A DNA stretch of 64,000 nt, taken from positions 1,736,001-1,800,000 of the forward strand of contig OZ241878.1 in assembly GCA_965203365.1 (NCBI GenBank), read 5' to 3'. Under the pieces are notes generated by a model. That model ran no database searches and was not told the origin of the DNA. It saw nothing but the letters and a program-made list of their open reading frames with translations. The position numbers and the translations under genes were made by a program. Below, piece by piece: positions 37,993 through 47,350 of this stretch; position 1 is the first letter of the stretch; the number at the start of each line of letters is the position of its first letter. Source of the DNA: VYFG01 sp965203365 (GTDB lineage: Bacteria > Pseudomonadota > Gammaproteobacteria > Arenicellales > Poriferihabitantaceae).

Positions 37993-38412
37993 TCAGGAAC
38001 AAGCCAGCCAACGCACCAAGGCAAGACCGGCAAAGGCAGCGACGATACTCAGGCCTGCAGAGGCGATTATATTCAACAATGCCTTGCCCCATAACCCGTT
38101 TTCGATCAGCAGGACGGTTTCCAGGGAAATCGCCGAGAAGGTGGTGAACCCGCCGAGCAGCCCGATAATGAGAAAGGCGCGCCAGGTCTCGCGCCAGACC
38201 AGATCCTGCACCATACAACTGAGCCAGGCAAACACCAGGCCGATACAGAACGATCCAGTCACATTGACCAGCAAGGTGGCTATCGGAAAGGGCATCTCCG
38301 GCCCTGCCATCAGGCTCCGGCCTACCTGACTTCCCACCCAAAAGCGCAGGACGGACCCGATGGCTCCACCGGCGGCGATGGCGAGCCAAATGGCTGGATG
38401 GGACAAAGTCAT
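37993..38412 (-). CDS. crcB: Fluoride exporter CrcB
   Basis: Small membrane protein (139 aa) of the CrcB/Fluc family with four hydrophobic segments. The conserved features are GGAIGSVLRFWVG near residue 15, the central GSFCIGLV (N-terminal TLLVNVTGSF) and GLLGGFTTFSAISLE. The family forms dual-topology fluoride channels. Its ATG overlaps the rarA stop (ATGA). Confidence 0.95.
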   Translation of the reverse strand: MTLSHPAIWLAIAAGGAIGSVLRFWVGSQVGRSLMAGPEMPFPIATLLVNVTGSFCIGLVFAWLSCMVQDLVWRETWRAFLIIGLLGGFTTFSAISLETVLLIENGLWGKALLNIIASAGLSIVAAFAGLALVRWLACS

Positions 38413-39746
38413 CCCTTGGTTGCCTGGTCATGACGCCGTCTGAGTTCGACCAGCTTCTCTCGAATGCGACCCTCCAAGCCAGCTCCCACAGGATCATAGA
38501 ACTGTGGTTCACCCATGGTTTCCGGGAAATAGGTTTGACCGGCCGCAAAGGCATCTTCTTCATCATGGTCATAGCGGTAGGCCCGACCATGCCCCATCTG
38601 TCGGGCCAGTCCGGAGGGTGCATTGCGCAGATGAAGCGGAACCGGGGCGTCGGGAAATTCGGCGACCGCCTGGCGAGCCCGCTTGGAGGCGACATACACC
38701 GCATTGCTCTTGGCACAGACAGCCAGATAGACCACGGCCTGGAGGATGGCCAACTCCCCCTCGGGCGAACCGAGCCGATCAAAGCTTGCCCAGGCGTCCA
38801 GGGTGATGGCCAGGGCACGGGGGTCCGCATTGCCCACATCCTCACTGGCCACGCGCACCAGCCGGCGCAGGAGATAGTGTGGGTCACACCCCCCCTGCAA
38901 CATGCGTTCGAGCCAATAGGCGGACGCGTCGGGGTTGGAGCCCCGAATCGACTTGTGGAGGGCGGAAATCTGGTCGTAGAAGTGGTCGCCCCGCTTGTCG
39001 AATGGGACGGTTCGATCAGTGACGACACGCTGAACCAGTGCCAGAGTCAGGACACCGCCCTCCGCTGAAGGAGTTTCGCCCGCAAGGTCCGCCGCCGTTT
39101 CCAGAAATCCCAGGGCGCGTCGGGCATCGCCCCCCGCCGCCGCCGCCAGGAATGCCAGGGCATCATCCTGGATGTCCAGTTCCAGCGCACCCAATCCCCA
39201 GTCCCCGTCGGCCAGTGCCCGCCGAACCAAAGTGGCAATTTCCCTTTCTCCAATGGCCTTCAGGAGATAGACGCGACAACGCGACAGCAGAGCATTGTTC
39301 AACTCGAAGGCCGGATTTTCCGTAGTGGCCCCCACAAAGACAATCAGACCGCTTTCGATGTGTGGGAGAAACGCATCCTGCTGGGATTTATTGAACCGGT
39401 GCACCTCATCCACAAACAGCAGTACCTGCCCCCCTTGGGCCCGGACAACCGACGCCTGATCCACCGCACGCCTGATCTCCCTAACCCCGCTCGTCACCGC
39501 AGACAGGTTGACCATCTCCGCTCGACCCTGATCGGCCAGCAGCCGGGCCAAAGTGGTTTTTCCACTGCCCGGTGGCCCCCAGAGAACCATGGAATGGAGC
39601 TGTCCGCCGTCGAGTACCCGGCGAAGCGGCTGGCCCGGCCCCAAAAGGTGGGTTTGGCCCACCACCCGACCCAGCCCTTGGGGACGCATCCGTTCTGCCA
39701 GTGGCACCGGGGCAAGATGCCCTCCCGGTCCGTCCAGGGCAGTCAC
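38409..39746 (-). CDS. rarA: Replication-associated recombination protein RarA (MgsA)
   Basis: AAA+ ATPase (445 aa) related to clamp loaders, acting at stalled replication forks. It has Walker A LWGPPGSGKTTLARLLA near residue 57, Walker B LLFVDEVHRFNKSQQDAFLP, sensor 1 GATTENPAFELN and the C-terminal GSNPDASAYWLERMLQGGCDPHYLLRRLVRVASEDVGNADP. A GTG start (39746) is used. It starts 30 bases after the lolA stop and overlaps crcB. Confidence 0.96.
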   Translation of the reverse strand: MTALDGPGGHLAPVPLAERMRPQGLGRVVGQTHLLGPGQPLRRVLDGGQLHSMVLWGPPGSGKTTLARLLADQGRAEMVNLSAVTSGVREIRRAVDQASVVRAQGGQVLLFVDEVHRFNKSQQDAFLPHIESGLIVFVGATTENPAFELNNALLSRCRVYLLKAIGEREIATLVRRALADGDWGLGALELDIQDDALAFLAAAAGGDARRALGFLETAADLAGETPSAEGGVLTLALVQRVVTDRTVPFDKRGDHFYDQISALHKSIRGSNPDASAYWLERMLQGGCDPHYLLRRLVRVASEDVGNADPRALAITLDAWASFDRLGSPEGELAILQAVVYLAVCAKSNAVYVASKRARQAVAEFPDAPVPLHLRNAPSGLARQMGHGRAYRYDHDEEDAFAAGQTYFPETMGEPQFYDPVGAGLEGRIREKLVELRRRHDQATKG

Positions 39747-39776
39747 GGTCCGGTCTTCGGGCAGCGGTGATCCGAT

Positions 39777-40418
39777 TCAGTTCGCCAAGCCATCGATGAC
39801 GTCCACTCCCAGAGGGGGCAGGAATTCGAACAGCCGGTCATCAATCGGCTCGTTTTCCTTGAGATCCACAAAACTCATCCGGGTTCGTTGTCCCAGGGTA
39901 TCAATCAACTCCATCAGTCGAAGACGGTTATCCTCGAAACCGATGCGGACCTCGGTAAAGCTGCTGTCCGCATCCAGCGGAATCAGATTGATCCAGTCAT
40001 ACCGGCCTTGGGTACCGATATCAATGATGGTGTAATTCTGTTTCAGGTCCACTCCACCGGCCAGCAGCAAGGCCGGGGTGGTGCCCAGCGCTTCTTGCTG
40101 GTTGCGAACCGTGACTTGCTCAAGGTCAATATCATGGACCCAGACCTGCTCTCCGTCACCCACGATCTGTTGGGCATCCGGGGGGGCATAATTCCAGCGG
40201 AACCGACCTGGCCGCTTGATCCACACCTTGCCCTGCCCACTGTCCAGACTCTGCAAATCCTCATCCAGGACTTCCTGTCCAAACGAGGCTTCAAAGGTCT
40301 GAACCTTCTCCAGAAAGAAATTCAGGGAGTCCAGTCCCGGACTGGCGTATCCCCACAGTCCCCAGAGCAGCAGGGTCAGGCCAAAAATCCATCGCAACCA
40401 CATGGTCAGTCTCAACAT
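39777..40418 (-). CDS. lolA: Outer-membrane lipoprotein carrier protein LolA
   Basis: Periplasmic chaperone (213 aa) that carries lipoproteins from LolCDE to LolB. It has an N-terminal signal peptide (residues 1-27, ending near GYASPG) and a LolA domain starting with LDSLNFFLEKVQTFEASFGQEV. GKVWIKRPGRFRWNYAPPD and QVWVHDIDLEQVTVR follow. ATG 40418 or 40403 both give a signal peptide. It follows ftsK by 28 bases. Confidence 0.93.
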   Translation of the reverse strand: MLRLTMWLRWIFGLTLLLWGLWGYASPGLDSLNFFLEKVQTFEASFGQEVLDEDLQSLDSGQGKVWIKRPGRFRWNYAPPDAQQIVGDGEQVWVHDIDLEQVTVRNQQEALGTTPALLLAGGVDLKQNYTIIDIGTQGRYDWINLIPLDADSSFTEVRIGFEDNRLRLMELIDTLGQRTRMSFVDLKENEPIDDRLFEFLPPLGVDVIDGLAN

Positions 40419-40446
40419 ACCGATATATCTACTAGTGTCATGGTGT

Positions 40447-42768
40447 TCAATCTTCGGGCGGTTCCGGAGCCAGTACCTCACGCTTGCCGTTTTCAGCGGG
40501 CGAGACCACGCCGGCTTCCTCCATGATGTCGATCATGCGTGCCGCCCGGTTATAGCCGACCCGCAACGCCCGCTGGACCGATGAGATGGAAGCCCTGCGA
40601 GTTTGAGTGACAAACCGAACCGCCTCGTCGTACAGCGGGTCACCCTCCCCCTCCCTCTCAGCAAAAAGGCCCCCGGCACTTCCGTGGTTGACCTCGTTGC
40701 CCATTCCGAGTTCTCCGCCCCCTTCGGTAATTTCGTCCAGATAGACCGGGGACCCGGCAGCCTTGAGCTCACTGACGACCCGAGCCACCTCTTCATCAGA
40801 AACGAACGAGCCGTGCACCCGCTGAGTGAAGCCGGTACCCGGGGGCAGGAATAGCATGTCGCCTTGACCCAGCAATGATTCCGCCCCCATCTGGTCAAGC
40901 ACCGTGCGTGAATCCGCCCGGCTGGAGACCTGGAAGGCAATTCGAGTCGGCACGTTGGCCTTGATGAGTCCGGTGACCACGTCCACCGAAGGTCGCTGGG
41001 TTGCCAGCACCAGATGAATGCCGGCCGCCCGGGCACGCTGTGCGATGCGGATGATGATCTCCTCGATTTTCTTGCCGGCGATCATCATCAGGTCCGCCAA
41101 CTCATCCACAATCACCACGATGTACGGCAGATTTCCCAGGTAGACCGGACCGGTATCGGATTCTTGGGGCACCAGGGCATCAACGAGGGGCTTGCCGGCC
41201 TTGTTGGCATCCGTGACCTTCCGGTTATAGCCCGCGATGTTTCGCACCCCGATTTCAGCCATCACTCGAAAACGGCGGTCCATTTCGGTAATGCACCAAC
41301 GTAGGGCATTGGCCGCCTGGTTCATGTCCGTTACCACTGGTGCCAGCAAATGGGGAATGCCGTCATAGACCGAGAGTTCCAGAAACTTGGGATCCACCAT
41401 GATCAGCCGCACCTGATCAGGGGTGGATTTGTAAAGAAGGCTCAGAATCAGGGCATTGATGCAGACCGACTTACCGGAGCCCGTGGTGCCGGCAATCAGC
41501 ACATGGGGCATCTTGATCAGGTCGGTGATCACCGCATGGCCCGCGATGTCCTTGCCGAGCACCAAGGTCAGGGGCGAAGGACTTTTCTCGAACGCCGTCG
41601 AAGCCAGTCCCTCGACCAAACGGACGATCTCACGGGCATGATTAGGCACTTCGATTCCCATCGTGTCCTTGCCGGAAATATTTTCCACCACTCGCACACT
41701 GTCCACCGTGAGCGATCGAGCCAGATCCCGTGCGAGTCCCACGATCTGACTCGCCTTGACCCCCGGGGCCGGCTGGATCTCAAAGCGGGTGATCACCGGT
41801 CCTGGCTGCACCGTTTCCACCGTCACATCCACATTGAAATCCTTGAGTTTCTTGACCAACAACTGGGACATCGATGCCAACGTTTCACGGGAAAACCCAC
41901 CCGCATGATCTTCCGGGACCTCCAACCACGCCAGATCAGGCAATTCCCCTCCTTCAGTGCCGACGAACAAACTGGCCTGGTGTTCCCTGCGTCGGGGGAG
42001 CGGTTCAGCCGGCCCCTTGATCCGGGGTTCGATCCGTGGCGGACACCTTTCCGTAACCGACCTCACTTCCTTGACCTTTTTTTCCCGACTGTGTTTTTTC
42101 CTCTCTCCCTCTCGACGATCATCCCGGGCCTCTTTCCAGACACCGATCCAGTCCGCCAAGGCAAAGGCAGCATAGCCAGTCCGATCCATGAGCCGAAACC
42201 AGGACACCCGGGTAACCAGAGTGAAACCAAGGAAGAAGGCAGTCAGCATGATCATGGTCACACCGACCATGCCAAACATGGAGATCAGACCCCTCGCCGC
42301 AAAATGTCCCAGTACTCCTCCAGGGGTATTGTTGGTGCCGACTATCGTCATCGGGAAGTAAATTTGCTCCAGTGCAGCGGCCCCCGTAATGCACAGGATG
42401 AATCCCGTGGTGGGCCACATAAGAGTCGACAGATTCACGTGACCTGAGACGGACCGCTGACGGAACAAACGCCAGATGAGGATCACCATCAGCGCCAGCA
42501 TCAGATAGGCTGTGTTGCCGAACAGATGAAACAGGCCATCGGCGAACCAAGCTCCCGCCTTTCCACCCAGATTCGCGACCTCCTCACCGCCGCCAGTATG
42601 GCTGGGCCCGGGGTCGGTGGGGGTCCATGAAATCAGACAAAACAGCAGATAGGTCGAAAAGCCCAGTGCGACCAAGAGACTGAACTCCCGAAAAAATCGG
42701 ACCAAGGCCGATTCGGTCGAGTCATGGGCGAGCTTCCGTTTTGCGGATTTTTTCTGGGTGATGGCCAC
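40447..42768 (-). CDS. ftsK: DNA translocase FtsK
   Basis: A 773-aa FtsK. It has an N-terminal membrane domain with about four helices (residues 25-200), a short charged linker (about 210-270, rich in Arg/Lys/Glu) and the alpha/beta motor with Walker A LIAGTTGSGKSVCINALI near 435. Walker B is IVVIVDELADLMM, and a C-terminal winged-helix gamma domain follows (RRASISSVQRALRVGYNRAARMIDIMEEAGVVS). It moves chromosome ends to the septum for dimer resolution. GTG start. Confidence 0.97.
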   Translation of the reverse strand: MAITQKKSAKRKLAHDSTESALVRFFREFSLLVALGFSTYLLFCLISWTPTDPGPSHTGGGEEVANLGGKAGAWFADGLFHLFGNTAYLMLALMVILIWRLFRQRSVSGHVNLSTLMWPTTGFILCITGAAALEQIYFPMTIVGTNNTPGGVLGHFAARGLISMFGMVGVTMIMLTAFFLGFTLVTRVSWFRLMDRTGYAAFALADWIGVWKEARDDRREGERKKHSREKKVKEVRSVTERCPPRIEPRIKGPAEPLPRRREHQASLFVGTEGGELPDLAWLEVPEDHAGGFSRETLASMSQLLVKKLKDFNVDVTVETVQPGPVITRFEIQPAPGVKASQIVGLARDLARSLTVDSVRVVENISGKDTMGIEVPNHAREIVRLVEGLASTAFEKSPSPLTLVLGKDIAGHAVITDLIKMPHVLIAGTTGSGKSVCINALILSLLYKSTPDQVRLIMVDPKFLELSVYDGIPHLLAPVVTDMNQAANALRWCITEMDRRFRVMAEIGVRNIAGYNRKVTDANKAGKPLVDALVPQESDTGPVYLGNLPYIVVIVDELADLMMIAGKKIEEIIIRIAQRARAAGIHLVLATQRPSVDVVTGLIKANVPTRIAFQVSSRADSRTVLDQMGAESLLGQGDMLFLPPGTGFTQRVHGSFVSDEEVARVVSELKAAGSPVYLDEITEGGGELGMGNEVNHGSAGGLFAEREGEGDPLYDEAVRFVTQTRRASISSVQRALRVGYNRAARMIDIMEEAGVVSPAENGKREVLAPEPPED

Positions 42769-42836
42769 GTGGGGTTTACAGGACGAGGGCCACCCATTCT
42801 AACATGGCCATGGACGGTATCCGACCTTGGGGCCGG

Positions 42837-43778
42837 CTACAGGTCGGTCAGCACAGACGTCAGGGAGTCCGGCAGCGGGGCGAAAAAATCCATCGTCTGT
42901 CGTCGGGTAGGATGGTAGACACGCAGCCTTTCGGCATGCAGAAAAAGTCGGCCAAGACCCCGTCGGCGCATGCATGCATTCAGACGGCCGTCCCCATAGA
43001 GACGATCCCCGGCAATGGGGTGACCCAGATGGGCCAGATGCACCCGGGCCTGATGCATGCGGCCGGTGAGCAGCTCCGCCTCAATGAGGGTGCTGTCGGC
43101 GAACGCTTGCCTGGTTCGGACCACTGTGGAGGCTGGCTGTCCATCCGGGTCGGCTACCATCCGCTTGCGGCCATCCGGCTGTCGAACTGACCGAAGGGGG
43201 ACATTGAGGGTCACGGCCACCCGGGAGGACAACACGCCCCCGACCAGAGCCAGGTAATGCTTGCGGATTCCTTGGTGATCGGCCAGTTGCCGTTGCAATG
43301 CGACCAGTGTCAGGCGGTTTCGTGCCAGCATGAGACATCCGGATGTCTCCCGGTCCAAACGGTGCACCAACTCCAAAAATTCCGATTCGGGGCGAAGTTG
43401 TCTCAGGGCTTCGATCAGCCCAAACTCCAATCCACTGCCGCCATGCACCGCCAGACCGGCGGGTTTGTTCAACACCAGCAGATCCGTATCTTCATGGAGA
43501 ACCGGCAGGCGATCGAGCCATTGTTCCGTCACAGCGGGACGCTTGCCCGGGGTTTTGTGTCGCAGGGGCGGGACCCGCACCCGGTCATTGTCGGCCAAGG
43601 GGTAGGACGGGCGCACCCGGTGTCCATTGACCCGGACTTCTCCCTTGCGAAGCGCTCGATAGATTCGGGTTTTGGGCACGCCTTTGAGAAGCTTGTGGAG
43701 ATAATTGTCGATCCGCTGACCCGCATCCTGTGGGCCGGCAATGACAAGGCGGGCCACCATGTCGTTACTGACCGCCAT
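42837..43778 (-). CDS. rluC: Ribosomal large subunit pseudouridine synthase, RluC-type
   Basis: A 313-aa pseudouridine synthase with an S4 RNA-binding domain at the N-terminus (GQRIDNYLHKLLKGVPKTRIYRALRKGEVRVNGHRV) and the RluA-type catalytic motif HRLDRETSGCLMLA, whose Asp is the nucleophile. The GRMHQARVHLAHLGHPIAGDRLYG segment is characteristic of RluC. It should modify 23S rRNA uridines. rne, the common RluC neighbour, is not present. Confidence 0.93.
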   Translation of the reverse strand: MAVSNDMVARLVIAGPQDAGQRIDNYLHKLLKGVPKTRIYRALRKGEVRVNGHRVRPSYPLADNDRVRVPPLRHKTPGKRPAVTEQWLDRLPVLHEDTDLLVLNKPAGLAVHGGSGLEFGLIEALRQLRPESEFLELVHRLDRETSGCLMLARNRLTLVALQRQLADHQGIRKHYLALVGGVLSSRVAVTLNVPLRSVRQPDGRKRMVADPDGQPASTVVRTRQAFADSTLIEAELLTGRMHQARVHLAHLGHPIAGDRLYGDGRLNACMRRRGLGRLFLHAERLRVYHPTRRQTMDFFAPLPDSLTSVLTDL

Positions 43779-43845
43779 CGGCAGGAGGTGGCTTCCAGTG
43801 CACCATCAGATGGAAACAGATGGAAAGCGGGTCGAACATCAAACT

Positions 43846-45180
43846 CTACAACTTATCGAGCAGTCGATGATAGGCCATCGCGACGACCAGCACAGGGGTC
43901 CGCATCATGCCCCCCCCTGGAAAGACCTTGTGAGGAATCCGCTCGAAGCAGGCCAGCTTCTCTCGGTCGCCCAGGATCGCATCAGCCAACAGGGAGCCGG
44001 CATATCCCGCCAGGGCCATCCCTTGCCCGGAATACCCCTGGGCATGATAGGCATTGTCCGGTGTGCGGCCGATGTGAGGAGCCCGATTGCGGGTGATGGC
44101 GACGAAACCACCCCAGACATATTCGATCCGCGTCCCCGCCAGTTGAGGAAAGACCCGCAGCAGGCGCTTGTTCAGGGAAGCCCGAAGACGCATTGGCTTC
44201 AAAGTGGAGTAGCTGGCCCGACCACCAAACAGCAATCTCGTGTCGGCCGACAGTCGATAATAATCCAAGACGAAATTGGTGTCTGAAACGGCGACATCCC
44301 TTGGGATCAGTTCAGATGCCACTGACTCCCCCAATGGTTCGGTGGCGACGATGTACGTGCCGACGGGCATGATGGACCGCTGAAGGCCGGAGTGGAGACG
44401 GTCCAGATAGGCATTGCAGGCATACACCACCTGTTCACACCGAATCCGTCCTTCGTCGGTCTCCACGGTCACCTTACCCACTCCATCGTGGTTCACCTGA
44501 TTCACCGTGGAATTTTCATAAAGCGTCGCTCCCGCCTCCCTGGCGGCCTTGATCAGGCCGAGGGTGTAGTTGAGCGGATGCAGATGACCGCTCAGGGCAT
44601 CTGAAACGCCGGCCGCATAGAGTCCGGATTGCAGCTGTTCACGCAGCGCATTCGCCGACAGGAACTTGAGGTCGCCGTGACCATAGACCTTTTCGAGGTG
44701 CTCGGCCCATTGCTGCAATGCCCGAGCATGCCGTGGCTTGACGCCCACATGCAGATAACCCCTTCTCAGGTCGCAATCGATGGCATGACGGCATATCCGT
44801 TCCCGGGTGTAGTCGAGCGCCGCCAGACTGTGATGCCAAAGTTCCCGGGCCGTGTCCATCCCGACGAGTTTTTCCAGCACATCCTGCCCACAGGAATACC
44901 CGGCGATGATCTGTCCACCACTGCGGCCAGACGCTCCCCCACCGAAATGCCGGGATTCCAAGAGGGCCACTTGAACTCCCCGCTCCGCCAGACACAGGGC
45001 GGTCGAAGCACCAGTCAGTCCGCCCCCAATGACCACCACATCCGCTGTCGACTCCCCACACAGACGGTCGGCATTGATCGAGTAGCGACAGGTAGCCTCA
45101 TACCAGGATCCGGCGAGATCACGTTTGGGCCGGTTCAAGGGAGACAAGCCGTCGACCCGATCATTCACAGTGGACAGCAA
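43846..45180 (-). CDS. Gamma-glutamylputrescine oxidase-like FAD oxidoreductase (PuuB-like)
   Basis: A 444-aa DAO-family flavoenzyme. The FAD-binding loop is VVVIGGGLTGASTALCLAERGVQVALLE near residue 48, followed by FGGGASGRSGGQIIAGYSCG. The substrate region includes YNSTV- and YHAQGYSGQGMALAGYAG segments. The divergent neighbour is a glutamine synthetase-like PuuA, which supports a role in putrescine degradation. The open frame begins with TTG 45180; GTG 45168 is possible. It starts only about 43 bases from the divergent gene. Confidence 0.85.
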   Translation of the reverse strand: MLSTVNDRVDGLSPLNRPKRDLAGSWYEATCRYSINADRLCGESTADVVVIGGGLTGASTALCLAERGVQVALLESRHFGGGASGRSGGQIIAGYSCGQDVLEKLVGMDTARELWHHSLAALDYTRERICRHAIDCDLRRGYLHVGVKPRHARALQQWAEHLEKVYGHGDLKFLSANALREQLQSGLYAAGVSDALSGHLHPLNYTLGLIKAAREAGATLYENSTVNQVNHDGVGKVTVETDEGRIRCEQVVYACNAYLDRLHSGLQRSIMPVGTYIVATEPLGESVASELIPRDVAVSDTNFVLDYYRLSADTRLLFGGRASYSTLKPMRLRASLNKRLLRVFPQLAGTRIEYVWGGFVAITRNRAPHIGRTPDNAYHAQGYSGQGMALAGYAGSLLADAILGDREKLACFERIPHKVFPGGGMMRTPVLVVAMAYHRLLDKL

Positions 45181-45197
45181 AAGCGATTATCATTATC
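45179..45197 (-). promoter_or_regulatory. Fur-box-like sequence between the PuuB- and PuuA-like genes
   Basis: Read on the minus strand, 45197 to 45179 matches 15 of 19 positions of the classical Fur consensus, with the first 13 bases (GATAATGATAATC) perfect. It lies in the short divergent region and overlaps the likely PuuB-like start. One half is strong and the other weak, so it could be a true iron-responsive site or chance. Confidence 0.45.
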
Positions 45198-45223
45198 CTT
45201 CATCAGGTTTCGAAACAGCGAAT

Positions 45224-46606
45224 ATGCCACAAAAGAAGCGCTTTGGCCGATCCGGCCGGCCCCGGCTACCCAGTCGACTACGCCAATGGCTGGACGAGCA
45301 TCACATTGAGGAAATCGAAGCCGTCGTACCGGATATGGCGGGCGTTGCCAAGGGCAAGATTCTACCCGCAAAGAAGTATCAGGATGATGTAGGCATCCGG
45401 TTGCCTGAAACGATCTTCGCGCAGACCGTGGATGGCAATTATCCGTCCAAATGGGATGTGCTGGGGGACACAGACGGCGACATCTTTCTGAAACCGGATC
45501 CCGGCACGGTTCGGCTGGTGCCCAATGCGGTGGATCCCAGTGCCGTGATCATCCATGACTGCTACTACCACGACGACTTGCCGGTGGACATCGCGCCAAG
45601 GCAGGTGCTGCGCAGGGTACTGGAACGGTATCGGGACAGGCAGTGGACGCCGGTGGTGGCTCCCGAGGTGGAATTTTATCTGGTCCGGCCCAACACCGAT
45701 CCGGACTATCCGCTTGAACCTCCGGTGGGCCGCTCGGGCCGTGCAGAAAGTGGGCGTCAAGCCTTCAACGTGGATGCCGTCAATGAATTCGACCCGCTAT
45801 TCGAAGATCTGTATGATTATTGCGAGATTCAGGAAATCGGCATTGAAACCCTGATCCATGAATCCGGTGCCGCACAGATGGAAATCAACCTGCTACATGG
45901 AGACCCGATGGATCTGGCCGATCAAGTTTTTCTGTTCAAACGGGGGCTGCGCGAAGTCGCCATGCGCCGCAAGATCTATGCCACTTTCATGGCTGCCCCG
46001 ATGGAGGGAGAGCCGGGCAGTGCTCTTCACATCCATCAGAGCGTGGAGGATGCACCGACAGGCCGGAACATTTTTTCCACCACCCGCGGTACGGAAAGCC
46101 GTCTGTTTCACTGGCATATCGGAGGACTGCAGAAATATCTGCCGGCCGCCATGGCATTGATCGCCCCCAATGTCAATTCTTACCGGCGACTGGCACCGGA
46201 CAAATGGGGAACGCCCATCAATACCGCTTGGGGGTACGACAATCGGACAGCAGGATTCAGGGTGCCCGTCTCCACTCCTCAGGCAAGACGCGTGGAAAAT
46301 CGGATTGCGGGAGCGGATGTCAATCCGTATCTCGCTCTGGCGGCCTCTTTGGCCTGTGGATATCTTGGTATGACCGAACAGGTCAAACCCACTTCCCCAG
46401 TCCAAACGAACGCCTACAGTGCCGAGAGTCAGTTGCCCCACACTCTGAAAGAAGCCGTCGATGCTCTGCTGGACTGCGAGCCGCTAAGAGAAATCCTGGG
46501 GGACCGTTTCGTTCGATTGTATGCCAGTATCAAACATCACGAATACAATACCTTTTTGAACGTAATCAGTGCCTGGGAACGGGAACATCTGCTATTGAAT
46601 GTCTGA
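45224..46606 (+). CDS. Glutamine synthetase family protein, PuuA-like
   Basis: A 460-aa glutamine synthetase fold enzyme that should join glutamate to an amine using ATP. The N-terminal beta-grasp IEEIEAVVPDMAGVAKGKILPA is that of gamma-glutamylputrescine synthetases. The catalytic domain has APEVEFYLV, QMEINLLHGDPMDLADQVFLFKRGLRE, HIHQSVED and ANSYRR-type NVNSYRRLAPD. No adenylylation-type C-terminus is seen. ATG 45224 gives the family N-terminus; the frame opens at 45125, overlapping the divergent gene. Confidence 0.88.
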   Translation: MPQKKRFGRSGRPRLPSRLRQWLDEHHIEEIEAVVPDMAGVAKGKILPAKKYQDDVGIRLPETIFAQTVDGNYPSKWDVLGDTDGDIFLKPDPGTVRLVPNAVDPSAVIIHDCYYHDDLPVDIAPRQVLRRVLERYRDRQWTPVVAPEVEFYLVRPNTDPDYPLEPPVGRSGRAESGRQAFNVDAVNEFDPLFEDLYDYCEIQEIGIETLIHESGAAQMEINLLHGDPMDLADQVFLFKRGLREVAMRRKIYATFMAAPMEGEPGSALHIHQSVEDAPTGRNIFSTTRGTESRLFHWHIGGLQKYLPAAMALIAPNVNSYRRLAPDKWGTPINTAWGYDNRTAGFRVPVSTPQARRVENRIAGADVNPYLALAASLACGYLGMTEQVKPTSPVQTNAYSAESQLPHTLKEAVDALLDCEPLREILGDRFVRLYASIKHHEYNTFLNVISAWEREHLLLNV

Positions 46607-47350
46607 GTCGAACGGATCAGTTGCTGTGGCTGGCGAGCCGGTAGGAATGATGCCAGTCGCCCCAAATGCTCCCGCTACCAGCCCCGTCAGGCACCGTGCC
46701 GACGTCCCACTGCTCCAAGCCGATGAAGTCGTCCTGCCCGGACAGGCGGGAGAGGTCCAAGCCAGCCGTGGCGTCACCCACCACAAGATTTACGCCCGGG
46801 ATAAACCCGACCAGTGCTCCTTTACAGGTGACGGTTCCGGGCAGGGCGGGGTTGGCGGATAGGCCCACATGGCGGGGACGCCACTGGAAACCCCAGGGTT
46901 CGAAGAAGCAGTTCACGGCCTTCCTCGGATGGCCACGCCGCAGTCGATGCCGTCGTGGACTCCCGGCACCCGGGTCACGACTCCGTCTCGGGTTCCGAAG
47001 TCTGCGAGGTCCTGCCGGGGTCAAGGAGGGTGTGCACGACATGCAGGAATTCCCGGTCGATAGTTGTTAATCCGGCCTCGCTGTTCTGATCCATAATCGA
47101 CGAAAATGGACAAGAGTGCCATTTGAAAGGAATGTGTCGTAATATTTCCGGGACCTTTCCGGATAGTCATCGGGAATGATGTATCTGCTTTTATCGGTGC
47201 AGGCCGGCACTGCTATGCCTCTTGGGTTCGAGATTCAATCGCACAAGGGGAAGAACAGCGGACAGGAGCATCTCCTGTCCCGAGTCCCATGGAGGGGCTC
47301 AACTCAAAAGGAAATGTAGCACTGGGGGAGCATGAAAAATGGTTCCCGAA
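46607..47350. other. Gap without recognisable gene
   Basis: About 740 bases between convergent genes. A minus-strand frame at 46617-47042 carries a protein-like stretch (ALVGFIPGVNLVVGDATAGLDLSRLSG), but I do not recognise it. The rest contains no supported feature. Confidence 0.4.

Noticed and set aside
37979..39028. Minus-strand frame covering parts of crcB and rarA (349 codons)
   Set aside because: Both conserved genes use other frames here, and its product is unlike any family.
41350..42447. Long plus-strand frame opposite ftsK (365 codons)
   Set aside because: Same reason: antisense frame of a conserved gene.
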